Part shown: piece after piece, positions 44,353 through 56,319 of the stretch | Position numbering within the stretch: position 1 is the first letter of the stretch | Layout: every line of letters starts with the position of its first letter | NCBI RefSeq assembly: GCF_000002235.5 | Contig: NW_022145596.1 | Location: forward strand, 879,852 to 943,851 | Direction: 5' to 3' | DNA from: Strongylocentrotus purpuratus | Taxonomy: Eukaryota > Echinodermata > Echinoidea > Camarodonta > Strongylocentrotidae | DNA length: 64,000 nucleotides | Made by a program: the position numbers and the translations under genes | Notes under the pieces: generated by a model | What the model was told of the DNA's origin: nothing | Database searches by the model: none | What the model saw: the letters and a program-made list of their open reading frames with translations, nothing else

Positions 44353-47169
44353 AAAATAATAAAGAAAGCAAGATGGAGAGCATGACTAGAGCTAGAGAGC
44401 GGAACAATGATTTATAATAACGCAAGCCGGTGTAACCTGAGGATATTTTCGTCTATCAATTTAGTATGTCAGTGTGTATCCATCTAAACCATGGCGGGAC
44501 AATATCCTTGAAACTAATTGAATTTAGGATTAAAATCTGACCCATAAAAAGGTTATCAATCACATGGCATTTTTCATAGTTACGTCACCTGATGGATATT
44601 ATAGCTGAAAGTTTGTCTGCAGTAATATATGCATTAAAACAAGCAGTTCGGAAGATTTCTTTTGTCTGATGAGAAAAAAAGATAGGTTATTATTACGATC
44701 GGCTGCACAGTCCTCTATAGCGAGCACAAAAGCGAGGATTGTTTATTTGTCCCACAAACACACATGATATACATGCATCATACAATTCATTGCTCATTCA
44801 AAGCAGAAGAAGCTACACATACATGCTTTAATACGTAGAAGAATTTGTGTCTTAAAAGACGTATATAAATCTGTTTATTAAAACTAAATACCAACATAAA
44901 GAAATATATCAATTAAGGTATATTCAACTCGTTTGATAAGATAAGTACACTAATGTATTTTTATAAACGGTTAAAGTAGTCTCATTCAAACGTATGATTT
45001 CTGCCTCTTGTTCACAAATGATCATGAACTTAAAAACACAAACAAACTCCTTTTTTGCGATTGACTTTTGTATGTGCTATTTTACGATAGGAATTAAATG
45101 ATCTAATTTAGAAACACCGAACTGACTATGATTTTTATTTCCTCGTTAATGTGACACTTCCCATAAATCGAACAGAAACTCACGAGTGATCTTAAATGAG
45201 GGATAATCTTACAAATCTAAGTTGTTTTCAGGCCCCCACAGTTGACACAATTTTCCATAACTTTCGCAGTAGCTCAGAGACAAAACAATGACATGTGGGA
45301 ACAAATATTCCGGCGGCGAAATCAAATATAAATGATGGTACGAATGTACTGCTACAGCTTGTTCATTCATTAAAATAATGTTTTGAAGAAATATTGCTAG
45401 GCTGATTGCCGCTTGCGATACAAAATGTTATCTTCATGTGTATTGTGAAAGCCACTTTGGCTGAAAAAAAAACAGAAATAGGAAAGCACATATTTTGCTT
45501 TTGAAATGTCATCCTAGTTTGAGACTGCATTTCCATGTTTGTTTTGAGTTTGAACGCTATGCATTGAAACACACTGGCAAATGAAATCATGTCATACGCA
45601 ACATAACGACACGACTGGTATGTGTTGACAGACATCTCCAAAAGAATCTCGAACGAAAATTGGTAATATAATATATATATAAAACCATGTACGCAGAAAC
45701 TATTATGAATTAACGGCGTTCCATTATCCACGGTATTTCCTAATGGACTAGATGGTAAAGTAACTGGAATATAACAAGGCCTTTGATTATCATGCAAGGA
45801 GACACAAAAACTGTTGAGTCTAGAAGGTTTTGTGCGATGCATTGCACACTGATGCGACAATAGCAATATTGCTTTTTGAGTAATTAGAGAGCCAGAAACC
45901 TAGAGACCTGTGGCTTAGAGAAGAGCGCGTCTTTCCCCTCAGGGATAGCGAAGCGTACAGAAGATTTACATAAGTATTGACCCTCTATTAAAACCAGCAG
46001 AAAGCATACGATTAGACCTTAATCGTGAATTGACGGGTGGTAAGAGAACACGATTCGTGTATGCTATCTTGACAATGGCGAATCCAGAAGCGTGCTTCAA
46101 GGAGGGGCGGGGGCGCGGGGGCGTCTGAACCTACCGTATATTTTTTTCTAAAGAAATCGTTATCCAATGTACAAACGATTGAGAATGATCCTATCCGTTT
46201 GGATTGAAATTAGTAAAGTTTGAATTTCAATTTGAATTTAAGAAATCGAGAAAACAATGGGGGGGGGGGGGGCAGAGGGCAATGTTTTTTTTTTCCAGAC
46301 AGGATAAATGTGAGGAGAATAGCTTGGTAAATCCCATTGAATAATGATGGAAATGATAAAGATGCTCCGACCGACGGACCAAGACATAGATTGATAACAC
46401 CAACTGGTGGCGAGTTCTGTCTTTTCCCAAGCTATGGCACTTAGATTTATAGATAGTATGTAGGCATGAATAATCATCAACAGAAAGTATGTGAAAAGAA
46501 ACATTCAAGCCTAAGATACCACATGAACATCGAGAACAGGATGATTTATAATAGATGATTTATTGGAAGAACATTATCCGATATCTCACATGCAGGCCTA
46601 CCCCAATGTGTATCATACGGAAACCATTAATGCAAACCACCCTATTATGAGTGGACCTTCTAGAAACCTAGTAAATTATTAGCACAATCATCGTCACTTC
46701 TACCTTTACGAGGTGAGCTAGCCGATGCATAATGAGCACTATTCCTAATTAACAATAATGGACAAACTTTGTATATTGAATGCATTCAATACATATACGT
46801 ACCGGGAGCGTGCGTGACAAGGCACACTTTTCATCAAACCGTTCGGGGCCGTTTAGAAGGTCGTAATTTTATCCCATTTTACAAATTACGGGAGTGGTGA
46901 ATATTTGATAAGATTGTCAACAGATCACAAAATATCCTTGTCTATAGGGTGTTTTAGTCCATGTTATGGTTTTTACTTTTGACAGAGGGAAACGAGAACT
47001 CCATGCAACAGGAAAATTAATGTTTTATAAATGAAATGTCGAGGTAATTGTCGAGCATAATATGTAAAGCAGTCGTGATGTTGAAATAGAGGGGATGCCT
47101 GCTGTAATAATATACTGTAACTAGGCTTCCAAAAAAGATTATTTCCTGTTCATTAATAGAATCTTACCA

Positions 47170-47488
47170 TCCTGTTGGTGGTCTGGAGTTTCCATTGTAC
47201 CTGTGGATGGCTTATTTTTACTCCTTTTTCTTCATTTTGGGCCCAACGAAATTTTCAGTTTCTGATGCAATGCTATCTCGAGGTTCTTGCTTTTGTACTT
47301 GTAATTGTTATAATTCTGATTATTTCTATTACGTGTACTCTGCCTTTTTTTTCCCCCAGATCATCTCAATCGTTTGTAAATATCTTAATTTGTCATTAAT
47401 TTCTTTTGTAACACAGCATTTGTATTTTTTGGAAAGTTTGTATATGTTATGATTTGATTTCTTAATAAACACATAATTAAAAAAAAAA
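47170..47488 (+). mobile_element. poly(A)-tailed retro-insertion with 12-bp target duplication
   Basis: Flanked by the exact repeat AGAATCTTACCA (47158-47169 and 47489-47500). The insert ends TTAATAAACACATAATT plus an A run, i.e. a polyadenylation signal and tail. This is a target-primed reverse-transcription product: a truncated LINE, a SINE or a processed 3' UTR. I do not recognise the source. Confidence 0.85.
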
Positions 47489-47754
47489 AGAATCTTACCA
47501 CCCGCAATGAGAAACCCCTATAGATCTACCACTGTGGGAATTGCGAACAAAATTGATTTGTGGAGGGGGGGGGGGGTAGGTCAGTGGGGAGGGGGATCAG
47601 TGGCATACGTATACATACTGTATCTACTGAATCTCAGGACGGTTTAAAGATCTTCCCTTATGTAAAGAGTTATGTGTTATCAGAGTGGAAGAACATCTCC
47701 GGCGTCCACGAACAATAAATTGAATCCATCTCTGTAAATTGCACGCAAAAAACA

Positions 47755-48170
47755 TTTGAGTTTTGAGTTTGAGTTTGAGTTTATTGGTTTCACATTTCAC
47801 ATGCAGATATAATACAGAAAACAAAATATTCATAAAAGATATATAGTTTCATAATTTAAAAAAATGATTATTGTAATTGACAAAGTAATCAGACTACAAA
47901 GTTACATGTCATCACATTTGTTTGACAACTAATATCATTTAAAGGAAACCCAGACAAGAAAAGTACAAACTGTGAAAATTGCAGGAACCTAAAGAAAAGC
48001 AGAGCTTGTAAAACAATAGGTTCCTGGGAGACTTGAAAAAATGACATGGACAGAAAATGTTTACTGTAGAGAGAGATGAGAGAAGTACACAATTAAAAGT
48101 ATGACGGCAGTAATTTGATAAATAATTGTTTGCGGGTTCAATAAAATACGATACAGAAAAAAAAAGGGGG
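47755..48170 (-). mobile_element. LINE 3'-end fragment
   Basis: TTTGAG units, then TTTATTGGTTTCACATTTC, then an AT-rich stretch, related to 41806. The right boundary is uncertain; a G run near 48167-48179 follows. Confidence 0.45.
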
Positions 48171-48636
48171 GGGGGGGGGAATAAATACACTAACACGAAG
48201 AGGAGTAACGAGCCAATAAATAGCAGAGTATGCACCTATTTCCACAACATTCACAACGAATCTCTGAAGAAAGATGTATAAGAAAACGAAAGGGATATCG
48301 TGCTGTTGCTCAGTCATTAGAAATACTACGTTCTCAACTGCTGTGAGAAGAATTATTTAAATAAAAACTTTCACAGGAGGATATGTGAACTACATTTACT
48401 TGTTACCCCATGATCTTGTATAATATACAAACAGGAAACGATTCATTTGGCATGTTGGCGATAAAACCGGCAATCCAAGACCAAATGAAAATACCAAATT
48501 TATGTAATGAATTCCCAACATCACTAACTTTCTCAACATTGAAAGATTTTGCGTGTTTCCTTATCTTTGTAACTTCTTGAACTGCTTTCATAAGATAAAT
48601 TATGTTTAACTAAAATAAAGAATTGTTCTCCATTAA

Positions 48637-48817
48637 AGCCCCACTGCACTACTTATAGCTACTTGCGCCCTCTACATAGCAAACAATGCCTAATCGGTGC
48701 CTGTTGGTCCCCAATGATCCTCTTTTTCTTATTGAGAGCTGATTTGATGTGATACTCCACCTGTCATTGACCTTGCAGGGAGGTCTAATCCCCTGGTCAA
48801 ACTAGTAGAGATGAGCT
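48637..48817. mobile_element. TTAA-flanked MITE, copy B
   Basis: Flanked by TTAA at 48633-48636 and 48818-48821; ends AGCCCCACTG and GATGAGCT. Inverse orientation relative to 8916-9100. Confidence 0.82.
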
Positions 48818-49426
48818 TTAAAATGAATTTTCTTATAATGTTTGATTCCCGTTTTCTTGCGTGTGATCATACGCAGTACTAACAGTTCTTGAAGGGGGCT
48901 TGGGGGCTCCACCCTCCAATTCTTCTTAATTGAATTTATTTATTTAACCGAGGTACGTGAAGAATATTGATACACGAAACCCCAAGCCCCCCCCCTCCAA
49001 CACACACATTATATTCTTTCTATAGGACTGCGCATTAACATTTTAAGGCTGCAAACAAATTTCCATTCTAATATCGAAGGATGTATATATTTATGACCTT
49101 TGACCTTTTGTGGTTGACTGTTTTTTCTCCTTTCATTTCCATTATCAGCAAATAAATAGTACATGGTGAAATTTTTGTGCAACTCCAATAGCCGAATCCA
49201 TCTGCACTAACACAATATTACAGTAATTTCTTCCTTGAAGTCATAAACTGTGATTATGAATAATCAATAGTGTTTTATTTGCGATTTGTAGTACATGTAC
49301 TGTGAAACATGATACAAACTATATACCCCTTATGGGCCTGCATGAACAGCTGGAGGTTATACCTTCCCGCCATCCTACCTCCATCACGATATCATACCCA
49401 AGCTCTTTTAGTAACCAAGGTAACGC

Positions 49427-49430
49427 ATTT

Positions 49431-49484
<54 letters not shown>

Positions 49485-49488
49485 GTAG
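49427..49488 (+). promoter_or_regulatory. CT microsatellite serving as the polypyrimidine tract of a 3' splice site
   Basis: TTTCCCCCC followed by about 23 CT units, then GTCTCTCTGTAG directly before the second CNG exon. The whole pyrimidine tract of the acceptor is a microsatellite. Confidence 0.85.
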
Positions 49489-49628
49489 GTGATTAAAGGA
49501 TGGGTGACCCGAGGTGGTGCAGAGGAGCCTACAAAGAGGGCAGATTCATTCCTTGAGAGGTTCGCTTTAGGAGGCCCACAGATGGAAGAGGGACATAATA
49601 TTTCTGGGGGAGATGCCTCTGGTACCGG
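49489..49628 (+). CDS. CNG channel alpha-type subunit, second coding exon
   Basis: Starts after CTCTGTAG and encodes VIKGWVTRGG, then AEEPTKRADSFLERFALGG, then PQMEEGHNISGGDASGTG, ending in phase 2 before GTAAGT at 49629. I-xW-x-R followed by DSFLERF is diagnostic of the conserved N-terminal block of CNGA channels (CNGA2: EEEPRPDSFLERFRGPEL). With the first exon it gives about 124 residues. No later exon (S1-S6, pore, C-linker) was recognised before 64000, so the following intron is probably longer than 14 kb. Confidence 0.8.
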
Positions 49629-50268
49629 GTAAGTATTCATAAAGATGCCAATGAGGGACTCATGCTAATTTTTAAGGTTCCGTTCAGACATTGTCCAGTG
49701 AATAATGCAACGGACAAAAAGTTGTGCAAATAAAGGCAAGAAGTAAGAGGCAATACCACCCCCTGTTTTCCGTCGGATGGGGGTAAAAAAACTAAAAAAA
49801 CACATGCGCATAAGGATAAGGGTGGCCACTATGCTTATCCTTTTCATCTGTTAATCAATCATGTTAAAGTAGTAAACCATCTGAATGAGAATTAAGTATT
49901 AATTTGAGGCTAATAATACGGCCTACAAATCTTTCTATCACTACTCTGTATTATAAAGATAAAAAATAAAACAATTACAACGAATTTTCTAATCCGGAGA
50001 TCCGTAGATGGGCCATATTTAAAAGAGAATACTCCTACGTTTTAAAATATCCTCTAAATGTGATTATAATAACTTTTGGCAAGTGGCCTTCTATTAATTA
50101 GTTGAGTCAATTGCGAATATGAGTTTTGCGTCAGAAATTCTGTTTTTGAACAGTGCCTTCAGTGTTGCTCTAATTTTTTTAACTACAATTTTGTTTGAAG
50201 AAGTGGTGAACGCCTCAGCAATGAGTGAGTAAAACACGAGCTATGTCGAGGAACTACCTGTATGATTA

Positions 50269-50346
50269 ATAATATGATTGCAGGTCCCTCAGGGAGAACA
50301 GTATGAATACTAATGAGGCTTCCCTGGGTAAACAAGACATATTATA

Positions 50347-50401
<55 letters not shown>
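50269..50401. repeat. short interspersed repeat, copy 2, with ATT microsatellite
   Basis: GATTGCAGGTCCCTCAGGGA and following words match the inverse of 20120-20205. About 20 ATT units follow (50345-50403). Confidence 0.7.
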
Positions 50402-50403
<2 letters not shown>

Positions 50404-50762
50404 GTATAGCCTCGTTAAGACATCACGCGGTACACCACGTCGTTTTTTTAAGATGACGTTACGTAAACAATTATAACACGCTTCACGTAAGCACAGGGCC
50501 AAGTAAATAGACCCTTTGTTGAGCGCAGTTGCCATTCAAATTAAGTTATTTATAAACATATTGAAAACCTCGACAACATCTGACAAGCCTTAACCCTGTC
50601 ATTTACATTGCCTGAATAGCCTAAATTGGCGATATGGTATCAGCGGCTACGCATGTCCAGCCGGCGACCGAGTTCTTGCATATCAATGTAATGGTAAGAA
50701 CACGACAAAAGTGCATTGCATTGATGGTCGCTATGTCGGGAAAGCATCGAAATGGATCTATT

Positions 50763-50987
50763 CACTATGAATATGACTGACAAAGAAAGCGGACAAAATA
50801 TACAGTTCCTCAGGTAGACAAAGGAACATCCCTTCACTGCTATTATGTAAAAATGTGAAGAACAGGTGAATATGCATGTGGCACCTGTTCTACACATTTT
50901 TACATAATAGCAGTGAAGGGATGTTCCTTTGTCTACCTGAGGAACTGTATATTTTGTCCGCTTTCTTTGTCAGTTCAATTCATAGTG
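50763..50987. mobile_element. CACTA-type MITE, copy B (fold-back form)
   Basis: Begins CACTATGAATATGACTGACA, ends with the inverse (CAATTCATAGTG), flanked by the 3-bp repeat ATT (50760-50762, 50988-50990). Almost the whole element is an inverted repeat around a short centre (about 50868-50880). Each arm corresponds to the interior of the single-form copy at 9521-9666, including CAGTGAAGGGATGTTCCTTT and GTCTACCTGAGGA. Confidence 0.88.
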
Positions 50988-51263
50988 ATTGTATGGTAGA
51001 AGCATACATTGAAAATGCAGTAGTTTAGGAGCTGGTAATTTGTAGATGTCCTGGCCTGACAATCGAGTCCTTTTTCGAATAATAAATTTACATGGACAGA
51101 GCCTTGCGTGAATAACAGGCGCATGTGTTTGCTTAATAGCTTGCTAGCCAAACATTCTTCTCAATGCTGTTAACACTGTTTAGTCACGAACGATAATCAG
51201 TATTGCCAGGCTAGGTTGCGGTGATTTAGAGGGGAAATAGCCCGGGAAATAGAAAACACTAGA

Positions 51264-51328
51264 GAAGATGGAGAGAGAGAAAGAGAGAGAGAAAGAGAGG
51301 GAGAGGGAGAGAGAGAGAGAGAGAGAGA
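51264..51328 (+). repeat. GA microsatellite
   Basis: GA units with AAAG and GGGA interruptions. Confidence 0.9.
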
Positions 51329-51691
51329 ACGTTAGTCATGAATGCAGTGGCGATATTTGACTTTTTTACATGTGGTGGTGGTTATTTTACATCGACAATC
51401 ATTTTTCTTCTTGAACACAATTATGTACTATGGTCGAATATTAAAAGAAAAACATTTTAATAGGAAAAGTTTTCTTATTTTTGAAGTTTGAAGAATATGC
51501 TTAGGAAAGTTGTTTTAATAAATTTTAAAGATATGTGAGGGATTTATTTTAAATCAATCCCTACGAGAATGAAATATATTTACAGCCATCGGTAGTATGG
51601 AGCACACGCATAAAAGTAGGCTCACTCATTAATAAGAAAAGATTCATTATTGATGGTTATTGAGGTAATAATTAAAGCGATGTTTACTTAC

Positions 51692-52359
51692 AGGCGAATG
51701 GTTACGCTAAAAGCTCTGGTTAATTGCCGTTTGGTGTACTACCAGTTCGTCAACTACCCAATCGGTATGTTCCCGTATGGTCTACACAGAGCCTGTCTAC
51801 TATCCACATGGTCTAATGATCATTGTGTCTACTTATCATTTGGTCTAATGACCGTTTAGGCTAATAGTCAGTTGGTCTAATTCCCAGTGTTTCTAATGCC
51901 AACTCTGTCTACTATCCATATGGTATGTTGCTCATTTAGTCTAATTTCAAGTTGGCCTAATTTCCAGTTTCTCCAACGCCCATATTGTCTACTATCCATG
52001 ATGGTTTAATAATCATTTAATCATAAATAATAATAATAATTAAATTATTAGACTAACTTGTTATGAGACTAAAGGAATAATAGAACAATTGGGTAGTAGA
52101 CTTATAATAATAATAATAATAATACATTATATTTATATAGCGCTTATTACAATGTTTTTTTTATTGGAGATTAGACCAAATGGCTATTAGCCTAAAAGAT
52201 CATTAGACCAAATGATAAGTAGACAAAATAATTATTAAACCATATGGATAGTAGACGAGCTCTGTGTAGACCATAATGGAATATACCGATTGGGTAGTAG
52301 ACGAACTGATTGTAGCCCAAACGGCAATTCACCAAAGCTCTATCATAACCAGTCGCCCT
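51692..52359. mobile_element. palindromic element built of GTCTAAT/GTCTACT words
   Basis: Left arm AGGCGAATGGTTACG through GTCTACTATCC and TATCATTTGGTCTAATGA recurs inverted at 52160-52359 (AGACCAAATGATAAGTAGAC and TACCGATTGGGTAGTAGACG). Within the arms, GTCTAATxxxCATTTG-like words repeat every 25-35 bp. An AAT repeat with a TATAGCGC tail lies at 52109-52150 inside. No coding capacity; class unknown. Confidence 0.72.
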
Positions 52360-52675
52360 AATTTTCATCGATTTCCGCGTTTCAAACATCGTTGCTAGGA
52401 TACCAGTGTTCTCCCAGCTCGCATTATAGTAATGATATTGTATCATTTGTTTAAACCAAGTTTGACTGTAATATTCGCCCTGGTTAAAATCTCTCTTCTT
52501 CATCCCTTATTCATCATTACCATTCAATTCATGTAAAGTAAAAACAATACAAAAAATATATGTGCGGATTAGTGTTTAAAAAATGGCATTTTGACTCTTT
52601 AGAATACGATGTCTATAGTTATAAGTGCACAACACCCATGTGTTGATGTAGTATATGTTTGCTATTTTTTCAATA

Positions 52676-52830
52676 ATAATAATAATAATAATAATATTCC
52701 GCTTATATAGCGCTTAATACAAATGTCTCTAAGCGATTTACAGATATACTATGACCCCGGTCATTGGATTCAGTGCTTGCCCGCACACACTGTGTGCACA
52801 ATCTCTACTCCCTGGGGAGCATTCCAGCCA
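52676..52830 (+). repeat. AAT/TATAGCGC interspersed repeat
   Basis: AAT units, GCTTATATAGCGCTTAATAC, TCTCTAAGCGATTTACAG, then CCCCGGTCATTGGATTCAGT. A retro-tail family present several times in the window. Confidence 0.55.
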
Positions 52831-53356
52831 GTCATTTTTTGTATGAATAATGATGATATTTTAACATGTAAAGCTCATAGCGCTCCTACTCCTATGCTGA
52901 ATTGAATAAAAGAGCAAGGATTATTAATAAAATTATCAAAAAGGGACACTAGCGTAGCTAGAGGATGGGAGCTATTGCCCCTCACCTGAATAGGTAGCTG
53001 ATATTTTGAATTAAACGTAACATTCTTGCATGGAATGTAGACCCAGAATCTCTGTTAAATTTCCAGACATTTTGGTATGGCTGTGCACCAAGTACCCCCT
53101 GGCTGGCTACGCGAATTTCCAGGGTTTGTTTTTTTCATTTAGTAGGGTATACATCGTCCGAATTTCGCAGTTTGACCTATGCAAAATAGAAATAGTTTTG
53201 ATACAGCGTAGCTTTCGCAACAAGTTGCTCATTTTATGACATGGAGGATTTGATTTGACCTGAAGCAGTGTGGTATATCAAGTTAAAATCATTTGTTACT
53301 GTTCAAACTAGCATAAATCATCTACAGACGTTGCGGAGCTAGTGCAGCAACGCTTG

Positions 53357-53369
53357 GTTACTAGGTAAC
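53357..53369. promoter_or_regulatory. RFX X-box-like motif
   Basis: GTTACTAGGTAAC: one mismatch to GTNRCC-N(0-3)-RGYAAC (spacer 1). Sequence match only. Confidence 0.25.
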
Positions 53370-53628
53370 ATAATAACAGTAATAAACGCACTGATGCATC
53401 GTAAGAATAAGTGGGGTTGACAAGCCGAAAGAGATTTACGATAAGAGAACGTCGATCGCGTCCGATTGTGCGTCGACGTAGACGGGTCAACACGAGCTTC
53501 CTAAATCAATCGGTGACGTCATGAGGCAGGCTGTGTACTCAGGGGAGATTTATTTTCATTTCCATCAATGCATTTCAATCGGTAACAGAAGGAAGGGAGG
53601 GGCAAAGAGAGAGGATGAAACGGAGAAA

Positions 53629-53725
53629 AAGAGAGAGAGAGGAAAAAGTGGGGGAAAGAAAGAAAGAGAGAGAGAGAGAGGGGGTGGGGAAGGGGGGATG
53701 GGGAAGGGGGATGGGAAGGGGTTGT
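53629..53725 (+). repeat. GA/GGGGA-rich microsatellite
   Basis: Purine-only tract of GA, AAAG and GGGGAAGG units. Confidence 0.85.
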
Positions 53726-54460
53726 TGTAGGCGTGAAAGAGACGTGCGAAGAGAGAAACATGAAAAGTGAGTGAAAAGAGCAATGCCTTGTGAAAAGAAA
53801 AAGGACATCAAAATACCGCACACGTACCCGAAGACAAGAATGGACAGTTAGATGCACATGAGAGAATACAGATAACGCATTGAAAAATAAACTTAAAATA
53901 AAAACATGGTAATGCAGAGATAGAAAGGGGAAAGGGATGATGACAATGAAAGATGGGGATAAAAAGAAGAGAGAGAGAGAGAGAGAGATGACACTTAGAT
54001 GCTTTTACAACTCACGGTAAAATGGCGCTCAAAATCGTTCGTTGGCACGTAGGCGATTAAAAATCGTGTTGTGTTTCCCAGATACACGACATCCATTTTG
54101 ACCTGCATTAACAATGACGTATTTACTATCTTCCAAGACGCTTTTTAACATAAGTATTCACACCTGTGTTTCGCCTCATCAATCCTATTTACACAACGCT
54201 GACTGCGGAATATAAACATTCTCATCTTTGACCCACATTTGAGTATAGTATTAGATTAAAAACTTCAAGGCATTGTTTTATCATGATTCACGTTCGTCAT
54301 TAATATGATATACAAGTCATGTACATCTACAGTAGATGTGAAACTGTGCCAGTTTGATCCGGATACTAAGTTGAAATACAATAAAATTCATATTCAAAGT
54401 CGTAAATTGTCGACTATCGGGGACACTAGCGCATATAAACTTAGTATAGAACCGGGATCC

Positions 54461-54662
54461 AGGGGCGGATCTAGCTTTTTGCCAAAGGGGGGGGGGGGTT
54501 GACCCAGTGGCGGATCCAGCATTTTCCAATAATCGCGCCGTTTTACTGTTTTCCTTTTTCCCTTTTTTCTTCTATTTCCCCCTTTTTAAGATGTCTTTTA
54601 CTTGGCCGCCCAAGGGGGGGGGGGTTAACATCCGAACCCCCCCCCCCCTAGATCCGCCCAAT
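54461..54662. mobile_element. MITE with GGCGGATC ends, copy 1
   Basis: Left AGGGGCGGATCTAGC and right CCTAGATCCGCCC are inverse. GGGATCC flanks both sides (54454-54460, 54663-54669), a possible 7-8 bp target duplication of hAT type. Contains G and C runs and an internal AGTGGCGGATCCAGCATTTT, hinting at nesting. Confidence 0.65.
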
Positions 54663-55764
54663 GGGATCCTCTCAGTTACGAAACCCTTTTGGAAGCAAAA
54701 ATAGATAATAAGTCAGGTGGAATAGTTATATACTGAAATAAGATCCAAACTTGGCAATGAACAGTTGCCAATGTAAAGAAAGTTATAACCATTGTGTATT
54801 ATGACTTTACGGAGATATACAAATTATAACAAAGTTAACCTTGCTATTAAGTCTTGCCCGAATAAAATCATAATTAGTATAAAGCTCTGCACAATATGTA
54901 TGTATAATATGATCCTTCTACAGAAAAAAGAAAAAATCTCCTATTTCTGTCCCACTAGTTCTCAATGGACCCTTTAATTGTTAAATTAAACCCCCTAAAT
55001 TCATGCTTTTCTCAAGAAGTTAGAAATCGACTTTTAAAAGCATCTACCATACCTCATAAACAAAGTGCTAAAAGCCATTGAAATAATTAATGTTTGACCA
55101 AGAAAAGAAAAACCTGCCAAGGCCTTTGAGCCATATAGTACCGCCATACGTGCATGACATATTACAACCTGCTTGCCACCAGTTCAGAGATGCGCATTAG
55201 AAAATGAGGGTCATTTTTAATATATCAATTTTGAAATAAATTCCAAAACAAGAAAATAAATCTATACAGGGTCATGGAGGATATGTAATCAGTATTTGAT
55301 ATTTCACCAACGGTGTATCCCGTGGTACATGCATAACCATACAAGTATTCATTTCAAAACAACAAGTATTTCTTAATCATCTCCATTTATGGGGAATTAT
55401 TATTCCAAAATGCACACTTTGTGACCTCTCTGATGTGCTAGTGCCATGTGTTTGTGCTAAGTACGAACTGGAGGCTGGGACACAACTCGTAATTTTTAAA
55501 TCCGTGTATAAAATCTAGTTTATTGAATAAATTAAATGTGCAATTCCTCGAAGCAAGCGATAGTAACTCAAAAGATCCTAAATGAAATTACAGCTTTATT
55601 GACCTGAATATTATCATTTTTCAAAACAGGATTCATGCAAATTGTAGGAATTACCAACAGTGCCCTGAAGCAGTTTAGGCACACATACTTATTTAATGTA
55701 AAAGGGGGACGTCGGAAGATCCATACATTATCCCACCCCAGTTAAAATGTCATAACATTAAATA

Positions 55765-55903
55765 TGAGAGATTTAGCTGTTTGCCAAGTGGGGGGGGGGG
55801 GGGGGGGGTTGACCCAGTGGCGGATCTAGAATTTTCCCAAAATCGCGCCGTTTTATTGTTTTTCTTAAACCGCCGAAACACCCCACTAGATCCGCCCATG
55901 TTA
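55765..55903. mobile_element. MITE with GGCGGATC ends, copy 2
   Basis: TTGACCCAGTGGCGGATC, then AAATCGCGCCGTTTTATTG, ending CACTAGATCCGCCC; the same family as 54461-54662, with a long G run (about 55791-55808) at the same internal position. Confidence 0.65.
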
Positions 55904-56305
55904 AGAATATCTACAATAATGCTATATTATCTTTAACATGAGTACACTGTCTGTTTTTAATGTGTAGGTGTTTTAATTTGTTAATCATGCTTTCAGATAT
56001 ATGTATAAAGTCACGGATGTAATGGTGATTTATTTTATTCACAAAACGCTAATCGATTATGCAGGGTTTTAGGAATCTATTATCTGTCTCCATTTTGACG
56101 CCTAATTCAGGGAACTGTAATACAAAGAAGCAGACTTTAGCCTAAATCAACTCGTATGATTTGAACGAAATAAAGGCATGGCTAAAAGAGGGTAAAACAT
56201 TGGCATGAATAATGAAAGACAAAGTGCGACTGGCTTCCAGGTTAAACAAATACCCGTAGGCCGTAGGTGATTTCCTCGCTCGGTCACTCATCCTTCAAAT
56301 CTTGC

Positions 56306-56319
56306 ATTGCTATGGTAAC
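56306..56319. promoter_or_regulatory. RFX X-box-like motif
   Basis: ATTGCTATGGTAAC; the inverse is GTTACC-AT-AGCAAT, one base off the consensus. A CACGTG E-box lies about 25 bp to the right. Confidence 0.3.

Larger units (their letters stand above)
40290..49488 (+). other. CNG channel intron 1 (9.2 kb)
   Basis: Bounded by GTGAGT and TGTAG. On the sense strand it holds several GA-rich tracts (41637-41780, 42018-42072, 43097-43460, 44271-44352), LINE-type tails in reverse (about 40323-40390, 41806-41960, 47755-48170), a retro-insertion (47170-47488) and a TTAA MITE (48637-48817). It ends in a CT array. A 504-bp open stretch on the - strand at 45363-45866 resembles nothing I know. Confidence 0.75.

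Noticed and set aside
45363-45866. 504-bp open frame on the - strand, the longest that is not low-complexity
   Set aside because: No recognisable domain, start context or splice partner. It lies in a CNG channel intron and such lengths occur by chance.
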